Under the pieces are notes generated by a model. The model searched no databases, was not told the origin of the DNA, and saw only the letters and a list, made by a program, of their open reading frames with translations. A program made the position numbers and the translations under genes. Below, piece after piece: positions 26,321 through 34,464 of a stretch of 64,000 nt of DNA. Positions within the stretch are counted from its first letter, which is position 1; the number at the start of each line of letters is the position of its first letter. The stretch is taken from positions 2,914,001 to 2,978,000 of the forward strand of contig NZ_CP009282.1 in assembly GCF_000758605.1 (NCBI RefSeq), given 5' to 3'. This DNA is from Paenibacillus sp. FSL R5-0912. GTDB lineage: Bacteria; Bacillota; Bacilli; Paenibacillales; Paenibacillaceae.

Positions 26321-26424
26321 ATGGCCCTTAGCGGGTTAGGAACTAGCCTATAAGCTTGGGTAAACTTGGAGCAGTAGCTCTATTGACCAAGAAGCACCCA
26401 CCTCTTAGGTGGTGTGTAGTTCAC
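26230..26424 (+). ncRNA. Putative omega/reRNA scaffold at the IS right end
   Basis: In this family the guide RNA scaffold covers the 3' end of tnpB and the right end, and the guide is the adjoining flank. Here the region after the tnpB stop contains GGGTTAGGAACTAGCC (pairing GGGTTAG/CTAGCC), TAAGCTTGGGTAAACTTGG, and the terminal CCACCT/AGGTGG hairpin before GTAGTTCAC. The guide would then start at about 26425 (TATAGGACATTAATG). The position of the 5' end is arbitrary; only the 3' boundary is supported. Confidence 0.45.
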
Positions 26425-26569
26425 TATAGGACATTAATGTAATTTGGGCTGTGCTGGTAAAGCATTCTGTTCTACAGGTGAAGGTATAGAGATCCTATCT
26501 TTGATATACTTGGGTTATACTGGAGGGAGAAAGTTATGGGAATAGGCTATATCGAAGGGGGAGACGGAG

Positions 26570-27058
26570 ATGACGGAGCTTTTTATTAAGCAGAAGGTGT
26601 TCAGTCTAAGAGAGAAGTTTACGGTGAAGAATCAGCAGGAGCAGGATGTCTATTATGTAGAAGGCAGCTTTATGCGGATTCCTAAGACATTCGCCATTAT
26701 GAATACGGCTGATGAGGAAGTCGCACTGATTACCAAGAAGGTATTCAGCTTTTTACCGAAGTTTTTTGTGGAGGTGGACGGCCGGGAGGTGCTCACGATT
26801 AAGAAGGAGTTCTCTTTCTTGAAAGCACGCTATACGATAGATTCGGCTGACATTGAGGTGCATGGGAATTGGTGGGACATGGATTTTCAGGTTATCCAAC
26901 GCGGAGCCGTCATAGGTGAAGTCAACAAGAAGTGGTTCACCTGGGGCGACAGCTACAGTGTTCAAGTATTGAATGAGGAGATGGAGGCGGTCATCATCGC
27001 GATTGTTGTCGCCATTGATTGTGTGAAGGCTGACGATGCTGCGGCTTCCCAGCAGTAG
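26570..27058 (+). CDS. LURP-one-related family protein
   Basis: 162 residues without a signal peptide. Repeated short beta strands with KVFSFLPKFFVEV, GREVLTIKKEFSFLKARYTI and EVHGNWWDMDFQV, then GEVNKKWFTWGDSYSVQVL, match the LURP-one-related (DUF567, Tubby-like) fold. This fold resembles phospholipid scramblases and Tubby C-terminal domains; the bacterial members have no proven function. GGGGGAGACGGAG precedes the ATG. It stands alone directly right of the IS and is convergent with a small lipoprotein gene. Confidence 0.82.
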   Translation: MTELFIKQKVFSLREKFTVKNQQEQDVYYVEGSFMRIPKTFAIMNTADEEVALITKKVFSFLPKFFVEVDGREVLTIKKEFSFLKARYTIDSADIEVHGNWWDMDFQVIQRGAVIGEVNKKWFTWGDSYSVQVLNEEMEAVIIAIVVAIDCVKADDAAASQQ

Positions 27059-27091
27059 GTGTTTTTATAAAAGGTAACCATGTTACAGATA

Positions 27092-27135
27092 CCCAAAAAG
27101 CTGCTCTTTCATCACTGAAAGCAGCAGCCTTTTGG
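27092..27135. terminator. Bidirectional Rho-independent terminator
   Basis: CCCAAAAAGCTGCTCTTTCA and TGAAAGCAGCAGCCTTTTGG form a long stem around TCAC, giving T-runs on both strands. It lies between two convergent genes. Confidence 0.8.
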
Positions 27136-27159
27136 ATAGGTATTCCTATTACCGTGCAG

Positions 27160-27510
27160 TTATCTGAAAGCTTTTCTATACTCTCCTTCAATCAGGACAG
27201 CGATAACGGAAGCCTCGTCCTGGCCCTCAACTTCATAAAATGGACTCCCCTTCGGGGCAATGGTTGAATCTCCATCTTTCTCCGGCAAGGATTTGTCCGG
27301 GTCGATGTACCTTATTACAGTTCCGATTTCTTTGCCTATCCGCTCTGCTGCGATTGTGTCATCAGTAACTACATAGGCTTTGTTATTCCATACAATAACT
27401 GGTGGGTAGGGGAGTACAGGATATTCAGTAGTGTTATCCTTAAGTGAACATCCTTGAAGGACGAGGATGAATACAATCAAGATGAAGGTTTTTTTAAAAA
27501 TTTTATCCAC
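27160..27510 (-). CDS. Small lipoprotein of unknown function
   Basis: 116 residues starting at GTG. The signal peptide MDKIFKKTFILIVFILVLQGC contains a lipobox (LQGC), so the protein should be lipid-anchored at Cys21. The mature part has VIVWNNKAYVVTDDTI and IGKEIGTVIRYIDPDKSLPEKDGDS, a pattern seen in uncharacterised Bacillales lipoproteins. Its start is only 11 bases after the preceding gene's stop, and its own ribosome site is weak, so translation is probably coupled. It is likely the last gene of the matrixin unit. Confidence 0.7.
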   Translation of the reverse strand: MDKIFKKTFILIVFILVLQGCSLKDNTTEYPVLPYPPVIVWNNKAYVVTDDTIAAERIGKEIGTVIRYIDPDKSLPEKDGDSTIAPKGSPFYEVEGQDEASVIAVLIEGEYRKAFR

Positions 27511-27521
27511 CCACTTGTCTA

Positions 27522-28202
27522 TTATTGAGAGTAATCACCAAATATTTTTTCATTATTGATGCGAATTTCTTCTTTTGTCATCTCGTGTATTGGATTTGCT
27601 TTTAAGTCTTCCAGGGTATTTTCAATTTCTTCTTGTATTGTAGCAGGATTAAATGTTGTTTTTTCAAGTGGTAAATCAATAGTGCTAATATTTTTTAGGA
27701 TTTCTTCCTGTTTGGTACCATCGGAAACAAATGAGAATTTTCCTTGTAGCATCCCTGTTAACACATAATAGTCTTCGCCTGAATTGGCCAAATCACTATC
27801 ATCTTCTGATAGAAACAGAACGACCTCCTCACCGGGGATGAAGCTTGGGTAACCCTCAGAAATAACCTTCGTATTCCCTATTTCACCACTGTTTATTCGG
27901 ACGGTAATTTTTTCTTTATTATAAGGTATATTTTTATAAACATCTTGTATGCTGATTTCTATATCCGTTTGTACAATATTTCTTATTTCTGTTCCCTTTT
28001 CTTGGTTTGGATTACTCCACTTACTAGGTAGTATATTTTCGACTTTTCCCTTGACTATTACGGATGAATTGTTAATTAACTCACGTTTATCTAACAGTGG
28101 GATATCACCTGCAATGATAACTGTTTTGTGTTCTGGAATAATATTGAATACTACTATGCCTAAAATAAATGAAATAATTGCGACAGTGAAAATTTTCCTC
28201 AT
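27522..28202 (-). CDS. Membrane-anchored protein of unknown function
   Basis: 226 residues. One N-terminal hydrophobic helix (FTVAIISFILGIVVFNII) acts as anchor or uncleaved signal. The exterior part is beta-rich: ELINNSSVIVKGKVENILPS, then ISIQDVYKN, ITVRINSGEIG, and FIPGEEVVLFLSED with YYVLTGMLQGKFSF, then an acidic helical tail. The strand pattern around 'VIVKGKV...GEEVVLFL' is like that of small surface proteins carrying an OB-like beta barrel. I do not recognise the family with certainty. It lies between the matrixin gene and the small lipoprotein gene with short gaps (22 and 11 bases), so the three form a unit. AT-rich. Confidence 0.65.
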   Translation of the reverse strand: MRKIFTVAIISFILGIVVFNIIPEHKTVIIAGDIPLLDKRELINNSSVIVKGKVENILPSKWSNPNQEKGTEIRNIVQTDIEISIQDVYKNIPYNKEKITVRINSGEIGNTKVISEGYPSFIPGEEVVLFLSEDDSDLANSGEDYYVLTGMLQGKFSFVSDGTKQEEILKNISTIDLPLEKTTFNPATIQEEIENTLEDLKANPIHEMTKEEIRINNEKIFGDYSQ

Positions 28203-28224
28203 GATAGGCCTCCTTTATGTGTTT

Positions 28225-28851
28225 CTAATATAAATCCACAATAGCACTTTTATCATCGTCGGCGAGATCACGTTTATAAATAGTGCCTTTAGAAGAGCCG
28301 GATATCATAGTGGCGCCAGCAACGGTTGAATGATCAAGTCCAAGCAAATGACCAAGTTCATGTGTGAAACTATTTCCAACATCATAAAAATCCGGATGAC
28401 CTGCAGGATTATTAGACCAGGGATGAGATACGTTTACGTCTATATCAGCTTCGTATAAAGCTTTCCTAGGCCAAAGTCCATCGTATACCCATCCACTTGT
28501 TGTATAATGTGTCTGTTGCAGGTACTCATTTGTTCCCCGTTCCCCGCGCGTAACTTGATTAAGATCGTTATCATTGGGATATGCAGTATTAGTAGATGTG
28601 GCACCAATACTTATTAGAGTTCCTGCACCTGCAGCATTCCACTGCGATGCACCATTTTGCATTGCGGTAATACTATTTGAATCAAACCCATTGAATGGTC
28701 TTACGACAATCGCTCCGCCGCTGGAAGGATGCGGCCTGTAGCCTGCGTCATGTACAAAATTATATGCATATGCTGACCCGATCCCAAGAAAAAAACAACA
28801 TAGAATAATTCCAAGGGATACTATTTTTCTGAAACCGTTCTTTTTCATCAT
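28225..28851 (-). CDS. Secreted matrixin-type (M10) metalloprotease
   Basis: 208 residues. Signal peptide: MMKKNGFRKIVSLGIILCCF...GSAYA. The mature protein has the full metzincin zinc motif HELGHLLGLDH and a downstream Met-turn (ATMISG), so it should be a zinc endopeptidase. Upstream, QNGASQWNAAG and ADIDVNVSHPW match matrixin domains. There is no long pro-domain and no cysteine-switch motif, unlike eukaryotic MMPs. GGAGG lies before the double ATG. It is the first gene of an AT-rich three-gene unit with an anchored protein and a lipoprotein, which may be partners, inhibitors or substrates (inference). Confidence 0.87.
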   Translation of the reverse strand: MMKKNGFRKIVSLGIILCCFFLGIGSAYAYNFVHDAGYRPHPSSGGAIVVRPFNGFDSNSITAMQNGASQWNAAGAGTLISIGATSTNTAYPNDNDLNQVTRGERGTNEYLQQTHYTTSGWVYDGLWPRKALYEADIDVNVSHPWSNNPAGHPDFYDVGNSFTHELGHLLGLDHSTVAGATMISGSSKGTIYKRDLADDDKSAIVDLY

Positions 28852-29087
28852 TCATTTACCTCCATACTCATAGGGTTTTATGAAAATTGTTAGTACCTGA
28901 ATATGAAATAACCTCCTTTCAAAAGCGCTATATAATCTCAATATTATTCATTATATACCATAATAAGGATTTGTTTGGTATATAACCCTTATTAATACCG
29001 TTTATTGGTTTTGAATCATTTATCTATTTAGGTCAAGAATATCAGCATGTTCTCCTTTACTACAAAGGTGAAGCCTTGTGGCCGGCA

Positions 29088-30299
29088 TTAGCCACGTTGA
29101 CTTGACTTGCTGCCTACAAAACGGTTACTTGCTGCTCCTATACCGACTATGAAGAGTAGGACTGAAGCTCCAAGCAGAATGTAGAGCGGCAGGTTCCAGC
29201 TATTTGTGGCATCATGCAGATAACCGATAAGGGCAGGACCGATTGCGGCAAGAAGGTATCCGACCGATTGCGCCATGCCTGACAGTTCTGCTGCCTGCTG
29301 CGCGTTATGAGTACGTAACCCGAAAAACATCATGGATAAGCTAAAGGCGAAGCCCCCACCAATACCGAGTATTATGATCCACAACAAAATGATATTAGAG
29401 CTTCCATAAAGCATTCCGAGCGTTCCTGTCAAAAGTAAAATGGTTGTGATGACCACCAGGGAGCGCTGGTTTGACATGCGCCCGGCAATAACAGGGACAA
29501 TAAAGGTAAATGGAAGCAGCGCCAATTGCATAATTGAGAGGTACCATCCTGATTGGTTTAAGTCAATGCCTTGCTGTTGTAGAATTTCAGGCAACCAAGC
29601 GATCAGTACATAGAAAATCATGGACTGCATACCCATAAACAGGGTCACTTGCCATGCAAGAGGTGAACGCCAAACATTCACATCATTGCCCGCATGCAGT
29701 TGACTCGTCGGGGCTGTTTGCTTTGTATGGTTTCTCATTTGAGGTAACCAGCAGAGAATTGATATAAAGCTTAGGATTCCCCATATTCCCAAGGAGCCCT
29801 GCCATTTCAAACCAGCATTCGCGGCTAGCGGTACACTGATTCCCGATGCGACGGCTCCGGATAAACTCATTGAAATTGCAAAAATACCAGTCATCGAACC
29901 GATTTTGTCAGGAAAATTACGTTTGATTAGACTCGGTAATAATACATTACAAACGGCAATAGCGAATCCGAGAATTGCTGTTCCAATATACAGATTTACA
30001 GCGCCAGATAAAGAACGTACTCCAATACCAACAGTCAAAAAGATCAGGGCAATCAAGATTAAAAGTTCCACTCCATACTTCCGTCCCAGTTTTGGCACTA
30101 GAGGCGATAATATAGCAAAGGTAATCAGAGGTACCGTTGTTAAGAGGCCCGCTAAAGTATTAGAAATATGAACGTCATCCCTGATAAGACTTACTAAAGG
30201 ACCGACTGAGGTTAAGGGAGCACGTAAATTAGCTGCAATAATGATAATGCCGAGTATTAGTAGCCCAATAGATGATGGTGAAATTTTTTTATTCGGCAT
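29088..30299 (-). CDS. MFS transporter, CynX/NimT (cyanate permease-like) family
   Basis: 403 residues with about 12 hydrophobic helices. The N terminus reads IIIAANLRAPLTSVGPLVSLI, the typical CynX/NimT opening, and the loop-2 MFS motif appears as PLVPKLGRKYG. The ATG has AGGAGA 8 bases upstream. The family exports or imports small anionic compounds such as cyanate or nitroimidazoles, but most members are uncharacterised. An XRE-cupin regulator gene lies 230 bases upstream in the same direction and may control it. Confidence 0.88.
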   Translation of the reverse strand: MPNKKISPSSIGLLILGIIIIAANLRAPLTSVGPLVSLIRDDVHISNTLAGLLTTVPLITFAILSPLVPKLGRKYGVELLILIALIFLTVGIGVRSLSGAVNLYIGTAILGFAIAVCNVLLPSLIKRNFPDKIGSMTGIFAISMSLSGAVASGISVPLAANAGLKWQGSLGIWGILSFISILCWLPQMRNHTKQTAPTSQLHAGNDVNVWRSPLAWQVTLFMGMQSMIFYVLIAWLPEILQQQGIDLNQSGWYLSIMQLALLPFTFIVPVIAGRMSNQRSLVVITTILLLTGTLGMLYGSSNIILLWIIILGIGGGFAFSLSMMFFGLRTHNAQQAAELSGMAQSVGYLLAAIGPALIGYLHDATNSWNLPLYILLGASVLLFIVGIGAASNRFVGSKSSQRG

Positions 30300-30320
30300 T
30301 CTTCATTCTCCTACCAGAAA

Positions 30321-30369
30321 AATATATTATATTATCCGCGCGGACATTAAAAGTATATTATAATATATT
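30321..30369. promoter_or_regulatory. Nested dyad upstream of the MFS gene
   Basis: AATATATTATA (30321-30331) is perfectly inverted as TATAATATATT (30359-30369), and TCCGCGCGGA, a 10-base palindrome, lies inside at 30335-30344. It sits 22-70 bases before the MFS start where the promoter should be, so an operator for the neighbouring XRE-cupin regulator is plausible. Confidence 0.5.
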
Positions 30370-30529
30370 AAAATTAACAATAAGTATTTTATAATTACTG
30401 ATTTTGAAGAATTTAAATTCCTTGATGTTTAAAATTATTACATTCGATAATAACAAAAATACAACCCTGCGTTCCCATATATAAATGGAATACAGAGTTG
30501 CATATTATAGTGGAGATTTATCTTTATTT

Positions 30530-31096
30530 TTAGAAACCGTATTTCAAGGCTATATGGAGTACTGTTTCGCTATTCGTATTATTGGTATAAGAGTGAGGAC
30601 TATCTGCACGAAAACTGATTGTATCATATTGATTCAAGGTGTAACGCTCTCCATTGACTTGAATTTCAATAGAACCCGTCATTACTGTTGCAATTTCAGT
30701 TGTATTTACATGATGACCTTCAGGATGGTAAGAACTATTAGGATTTAAATAAGCCCGGCACATTTCAATATCATTGCTGGCATTTTTGAAGACGGGCTCT
30801 ATGCTCCAATTCTTATTGTCATTCGAAAACCGGAGTCCTTCGCCTGCCCGGTACAAGCTAACGGGGTCCTCTGATTTGAACAAGGCCAACAGCGGTAAAG
30901 AGATGCCTTTTGAAATTTTCCATATCATCGCCAAAGTCGGATTGGTCTCGCCGCGTTCGATATTCCCCAGAGTAAGTTTGCTTACGCCCGTTGATTCCGC
31001 TAAATCCTCCAGACTCATGTTTTTTTCTTTTCTGTACCTTTTCAAGGCACTGCCGATTTGTAACACAAGTTGTTTTGATTCATCGATTTCATCCAT
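30530..31096 (-). CDS. XRE-family regulator with C-terminal cupin domain
   Basis: 188 residues. Residues about 12-65 form a lambda-Cro-type helix-turn-helix (LKRYRKEKNMSLEDLAESTGVSKLTLGNIERGETNPTL). Residues about 110-188 form a cupin (NSSYHPEGHHVNTTEIATVMTGSIEIQVNGERYTL...FRADSPHSYTN). This PuuR/SutR-like layout is used to sense a small metabolite and repress a transporter or catabolic gene. GAGGTGA lies 7 bases before the ATG. The MFS gene downstream in the same direction is the likely target. Confidence 0.9.
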   Translation of the reverse strand: MDEIDESKQLVLQIGSALKRYRKEKNMSLEDLAESTGVSKLTLGNIERGETNPTLAMIWKISKGISLPLLALFKSEDPVSLYRAGEGLRFSNDNKNWSIEPVFKNASNDIEMCRAYLNPNSSYHPEGHHVNTTEIATVMTGSIEIQVNGERYTLNQYDTISFRADSPHSYTNNTNSETVLHIALKYGF

Positions 31097-31316
31097 TTGA
31101 TATTCACCTCAACAATTACTGTATAGCTAGTATATTGTTTATTCTGACTCTTTTCCATACGGGTAGTCCGGATTTATTGTAACTCAGCAACTAATCCACA
31201 ACACTCGCGTCTAAAAGAATAGATTCCAGTATCATCCATTCGGAGCATTTCACAGGGGGATTTATTCTATATACTCACATCGTTCGTTTATTCAGAATCA
31301 CCGGCTGGCGGCAGTT

Positions 31317-32771
31317 TTGGCAGCGGGTTTGTTCGCGCTGGCCGCATTCTTCGGGCTTGGCAGCGCATATGCCCATGCGGACCGCTGGGAGGTGTTTGAC
31401 CAGGGCGAGCATTTATTTTTTCTGGAGGGGCCAATTGAGATTGACGGAGTGGTTATGGTGCCCCTGCGCCCGATAGCGGAGCGGTTTGGCTATACCTTTG
31501 TGTCCGTAAGCAATAAGGAAATTGTGCTTAAGAATGCGGAAGGGCACAGAGCCGTAATCCGGCTGGGCACCAAAACAGCATTGCTCGATGATGACGGCGG
31601 TTCGAAAACGCAGCTGATGGCGCAGATTCCCCGCAACTACAACGGTGCATGGTTTATTGATCTGGCGCTGGCAGGAGCCATGGGCGGTCAAGGACACTCT
31701 ACAGTTCCCGGGACAAATCTGATTCAGCTTCGTCCCGTGTCAGGCGATGCCCAGGAGCAGCTGGAGCAGCTGGAGCAGCAGTATTGGTTCAACTTCATTG
31801 ATAAGGGCAAAACGGTATTTGTTAATAATCAGGGGCAGGAGCAACTACGGACTTCCAATACTCCGGTGTATGACTTTGGTTATGAAGAACTGCTTCCGGT
31901 GAAGACATCCGCCTATACGGCTGGCTTCATGAACCGGGCAGGAGAACTGGCGTTAGATACGCCGCATTATCAAGTGGGACAGTTCTATGAGGGGTTGGCC
32001 TGGTTTAAGGATATGGTCAAGACGGGAAGCGGCGGCTTTTCCGTGAAAATGGGCTTTATGAACCGTGCAGGAAAGATCGTCATTCCGGCCATTTACAGCC
32101 GTGTGTATGATTTCTCGGATGGGCTCGCGAAGGTGGCCGGAGGCAAGACCTTTTATATCGACCACAATGGAACAATAGTTATACCAGGCGTATCGGGGTT
32201 GCAGAAAAGTGAGTCTTTCTCTAATGGCCTTGCTCTAGTTACGGTACGGACAACAATCGGCGGTAAAAGCGTCATCCGGACGGGCTTTATCGACACCAAG
32301 GGGAAATGGGCAATCAAGCCGATATATGAATCCGCCAGCTCCTTTTCTGAAGGCGTGGCTACCGCGGTATTGAACGGCAAAAGCGGTCTCCTCGATACCA
32401 AAGGAAAGTTGATTCTGAAGCCTGAGTTCAGTACTGGTAATGGGTTTGTAGGGCAGTTCCATGACGGTTATATTTTGCTGACGCTGAGCGGAGGAGAATA
32501 CGATTATACACAGCGGCTTGTTGATGCTAATGGGAATATTAATGCCATTCCAGGTGCCGATCAAATTAATGGGTATGGCGATGGCATGATTTCTTATAAG
32601 GACGGCGGGTACGGCTTCAAAAATGTGGCGGGCGATGTGATCGTAAAGCCTTCTTTCTCATATGTACGGGATTTCAAAGCCGGAGCAGGCAAAGGGTTCA
32701 AAGATATCAACAATGAACAATCCGCATATCTGATCAATAAAGCAGGGGAAATCGTCTGGAGTACAAAATAG
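31317..32771 (+). CDS. Secreted WG-repeat protein with copper-amine-oxidase-N-like domain
   Basis: 484 residues from the TTG at 31317. That start has no ribosome site and cuts into the signal peptide. The frame stays open upstream (IYSHRSFIQNHRLAAVLAAGL), and AGGGGGA lies 8 bases before an in-frame ATA at 31269, so the natural start may be a non-canonical codon there. Cleavage is likely after SAYA. Residues about 30-110 resemble the copper amine oxidase N-terminal (stalk) domain: VVMVPLRPIAERFGYTF. The rest has five to seven WG-type repeats such as GFMNRAGKIVIPAIYSRVYDFSDGLAKV and GFIDTKGKWAIKPIYESASSFSEGVA. These make beta-propeller-like surface scaffolds; the role is unknown. Confidence 0.78.
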   Translation: MAAGLFALAAFFGLGSAYAHADRWEVFDQGEHLFFLEGPIEIDGVVMVPLRPIAERFGYTFVSVSNKEIVLKNAEGHRAVIRLGTKTALLDDDGGSKTQLMAQIPRNYNGAWFIDLALAGAMGGQGHSTVPGTNLIQLRPVSGDAQEQLEQLEQQYWFNFIDKGKTVFVNNQGQEQLRTSNTPVYDFGYEELLPVKTSAYTAGFMNRAGELALDTPHYQVGQFYEGLAWFKDMVKTGSGGFSVKMGFMNRAGKIVIPAIYSRVYDFSDGLAKVAGGKTFYIDHNGTIVIPGVSGLQKSESFSNGLALVTVRTTIGGKSVIRTGFIDTKGKWAIKPIYESASSFSEGVATAVLNGKSGLLDTKGKLILKPEFSTGNGFVGQFHDGYILLTLSGGEYDYTQRLVDANGNINAIPGADQINGYGDGMISYKDGGYGFKNVAGDVIVKPSFSYVRDFKAGAGKGFKDINNEQSAYLINKAGEIVWSTK

Positions 32772-32878
32772 CATAAACTCTGATCCACTCGAATGTTAGG
32801 ATACATCAATTATGATTTGGCTTAGATCATTGTTTTCGATAGGGCGGTAAATTAGAATTTGTAGTATAAGTTAGTTAT

Positions 32879-32892
32879 TGAAAACGCATTCA
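32879..32892 (+). promoter_or_regulatory. cre-like site (CcpA) before the carboxylesterase gene
   Basis: TGAAAACGCATTCA matches the cre consensus TGWAANCGNTNNCA at all but one defined position and is itself a near-palindrome. It lies 22 bases before the start codon, so binding would block early transcription. Confidence 0.55.
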
Positions 32893-32914
32893 CCTTCACA
32901 AAGGAGTCGGGAAC

Positions 32915-34438
32915 ATGCTTAGAATAGCAAAAGTTGAAAACGGGACGGTCCAGGGACTGCCGGCAGCCGATCCCCGGATAACAAGCTTCAAGGGGATACC
33001 CTTCGCTGCTCCGCCTATAGGCGACAACCGCTGGCGGGCGCCACAGCCGGCTGCAGACTGGGAGGGTGTGCTGCATGCATACCAGTTCGCACCGGTCTCC
33101 ATGCAGGTAAGGCAAGAGCTGGATGATAATAACATCTATACCCGCGAATGGGCCGTAGAACCGGACATTGCGATGAGCGAGGATTGTCTGTACCTGAATG
33201 TGTGGACTCCAGCTAAACATCCGGGCGAGAAGCTTCCCGTATTCGTATGGTATTTTGGCGGAGGTCTGCAGGTAGGCCATCCGGCTGAGATGGAATTTGA
33301 CGGCGAACGTATCGCACGCAGAGGCATAGTGGTAGTGACAATCAACTACCGTCTGAATGCTTTCGGATTTCTTTGCCATCCCGAAATAACAGCGGAAGCG
33401 CCGGAGGCGCCAGCCAATTTTGGCAACCTCGATCAACAGGCAGCGACCCGCTGGGTGAAGCGCAATATTGCGGCATTCGGAGGCGATCCGGACAATATCA
33501 CCATCGGCGGACAGTCTGCCGGCGGCGGGAGTGTCATGAGCCAGCTGACTTCACCCCAGAACGAAGGTCTTTTTCAGAGGGCGATTGTTGAAAGCGGGAT
33601 TTTCACGAAGCTGTATCCGGGAACCCTGCTGCCTCCTCACCGCAGTGATCTGCAGGAGGCTGAGCATGACGGTACCCGGTTCTTCAATTACCTGGGCGTA
33701 TCTTCGCTTGCAGAAGCCCGGCAGCTGGATGCGGTCTATCTTCGGGACAAGGCCGTGGAGTACGGGGCATTCTGGGGCACGGTCGCAGACCAGAGATTCC
33801 AAACAGGCAACCCGTTCGATTTGTTTCTTCAGAACAAGCGCTTGAAGGTGCCGGTAATGTTGGGCCATACCTCCTCGGAGTTCTTTAGCACCCCTGGCGC
33901 CGTAACATTTGACGAGCTCAAGAAGCTGGCCGCAGATATGTTCGGTGAGGATGCCGGTACATTTCTCGAGCTTTGCGGGGATCAGACTGTTCCAATAGAG
34001 GAAGCCAGACAGAGAGCTTCGGTTAGCGGAATAGAATATGCGATTCGCATTGCTGCGCGGGCCAATGCCGACACCGGCAGCGAAACTCCGCTTTACTATT
34101 ATAATTTCGATGCTGAAATACCGGGCTGGGATAATCCCGGCACCTTCCACTCTGTGGATCTCTGGTTCTTCTTCGAGACGCTTGCCAAATGCTGGAGGCC
34201 TTTTGTTGGCAAGCATTATGATTTGGCCCGGCAGATGTGCAATTATTGGGCCCATTTCATCCGTTCCGGAGACCCGAACGGCCCAGACTCCACAGGAGCG
34301 GAGTTACCCCGGTGGGAACCGTATACCCCGGACGCGCCGTACGGGATGCTGTTTGCAGACAAGGCGGAGTTTTCCAGACAACAACCGGAGGCCATGATGG
34401 ATTTCCTGGTTCAGCAATATTTCAAGAACTGCGAATAA
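32915..34438 (+). CDS. Type-B carboxylesterase (para-nitrobenzyl esterase family)
   Basis: 507 residues, normal length for the family, cytoplasmic (no signal peptide). The alpha/beta-hydrolase shows the family opening GIPFAAPPIGDNRWRAP, the EDCLYLNVWTP motif, an oxyanion loop in WYFGGGLQVG, and the nucleophile Ser201 in GQSAGGGS. The catalytic His is probably in GTFHSVDLWFFF. AAGGAG precedes the ATG. Substrate range of such esterases is broad; here removal of acetyl or feruloyl groups from plant oligosaccharides is possible given the neighbourhood. A cre-like site lies just upstream, and an AraC gene converges from the right. Confidence 0.9.
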   Translation: MLRIAKVENGTVQGLPAADPRITSFKGIPFAAPPIGDNRWRAPQPAADWEGVLHAYQFAPVSMQVRQELDDNNIYTREWAVEPDIAMSEDCLYLNVWTPAKHPGEKLPVFVWYFGGGLQVGHPAEMEFDGERIARRGIVVVTINYRLNAFGFLCHPEITAEAPEAPANFGNLDQQAATRWVKRNIAAFGGDPDNITIGGQSAGGGSVMSQLTSPQNEGLFQRAIVESGIFTKLYPGTLLPPHRSDLQEAEHDGTRFFNYLGVSSLAEARQLDAVYLRDKAVEYGAFWGTVADQRFQTGNPFDLFLQNKRLKVPVMLGHTSSEFFSTPGAVTFDELKKLAADMFGEDAGTFLELCGDQTVPIEEARQRASVSGIEYAIRIAARANADTGSETPLYYYNFDAEIPGWDNPGTFHSVDLWFFFETLAKCWRPFVGKHYDLARQMCNYWAHFIRSGDPNGPDSTGAELPRWEPYTPDAPYGMLFADKAEFSRQQPEAMMDFLVQQYFKNCE

Positions 34439-34464
34439 ACCGGTTTGATTGGAGGTCTCCCATG

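Larger units (their letters stand above)
24779..26424 (+). mobile_element. IS200/IS605-family element (tnpA + tnpB)
   Basis: The left end carries an imperfect hairpin in which ACAACCTA (from 24779) pairs with TAGGTTGT (to about 24832). The right end has CCACCT-CTT-AGGTGG followed by GTGTAGTTCAC, ending near 26424, the usual look of a right end in this group. As expected, there are no terminal inverted repeats or target duplication. tnpA and tnpB overlap by 4 bases (ATGA). Exact boundaries are inferred to within about 10 bases on the left. Confidence 0.85.
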
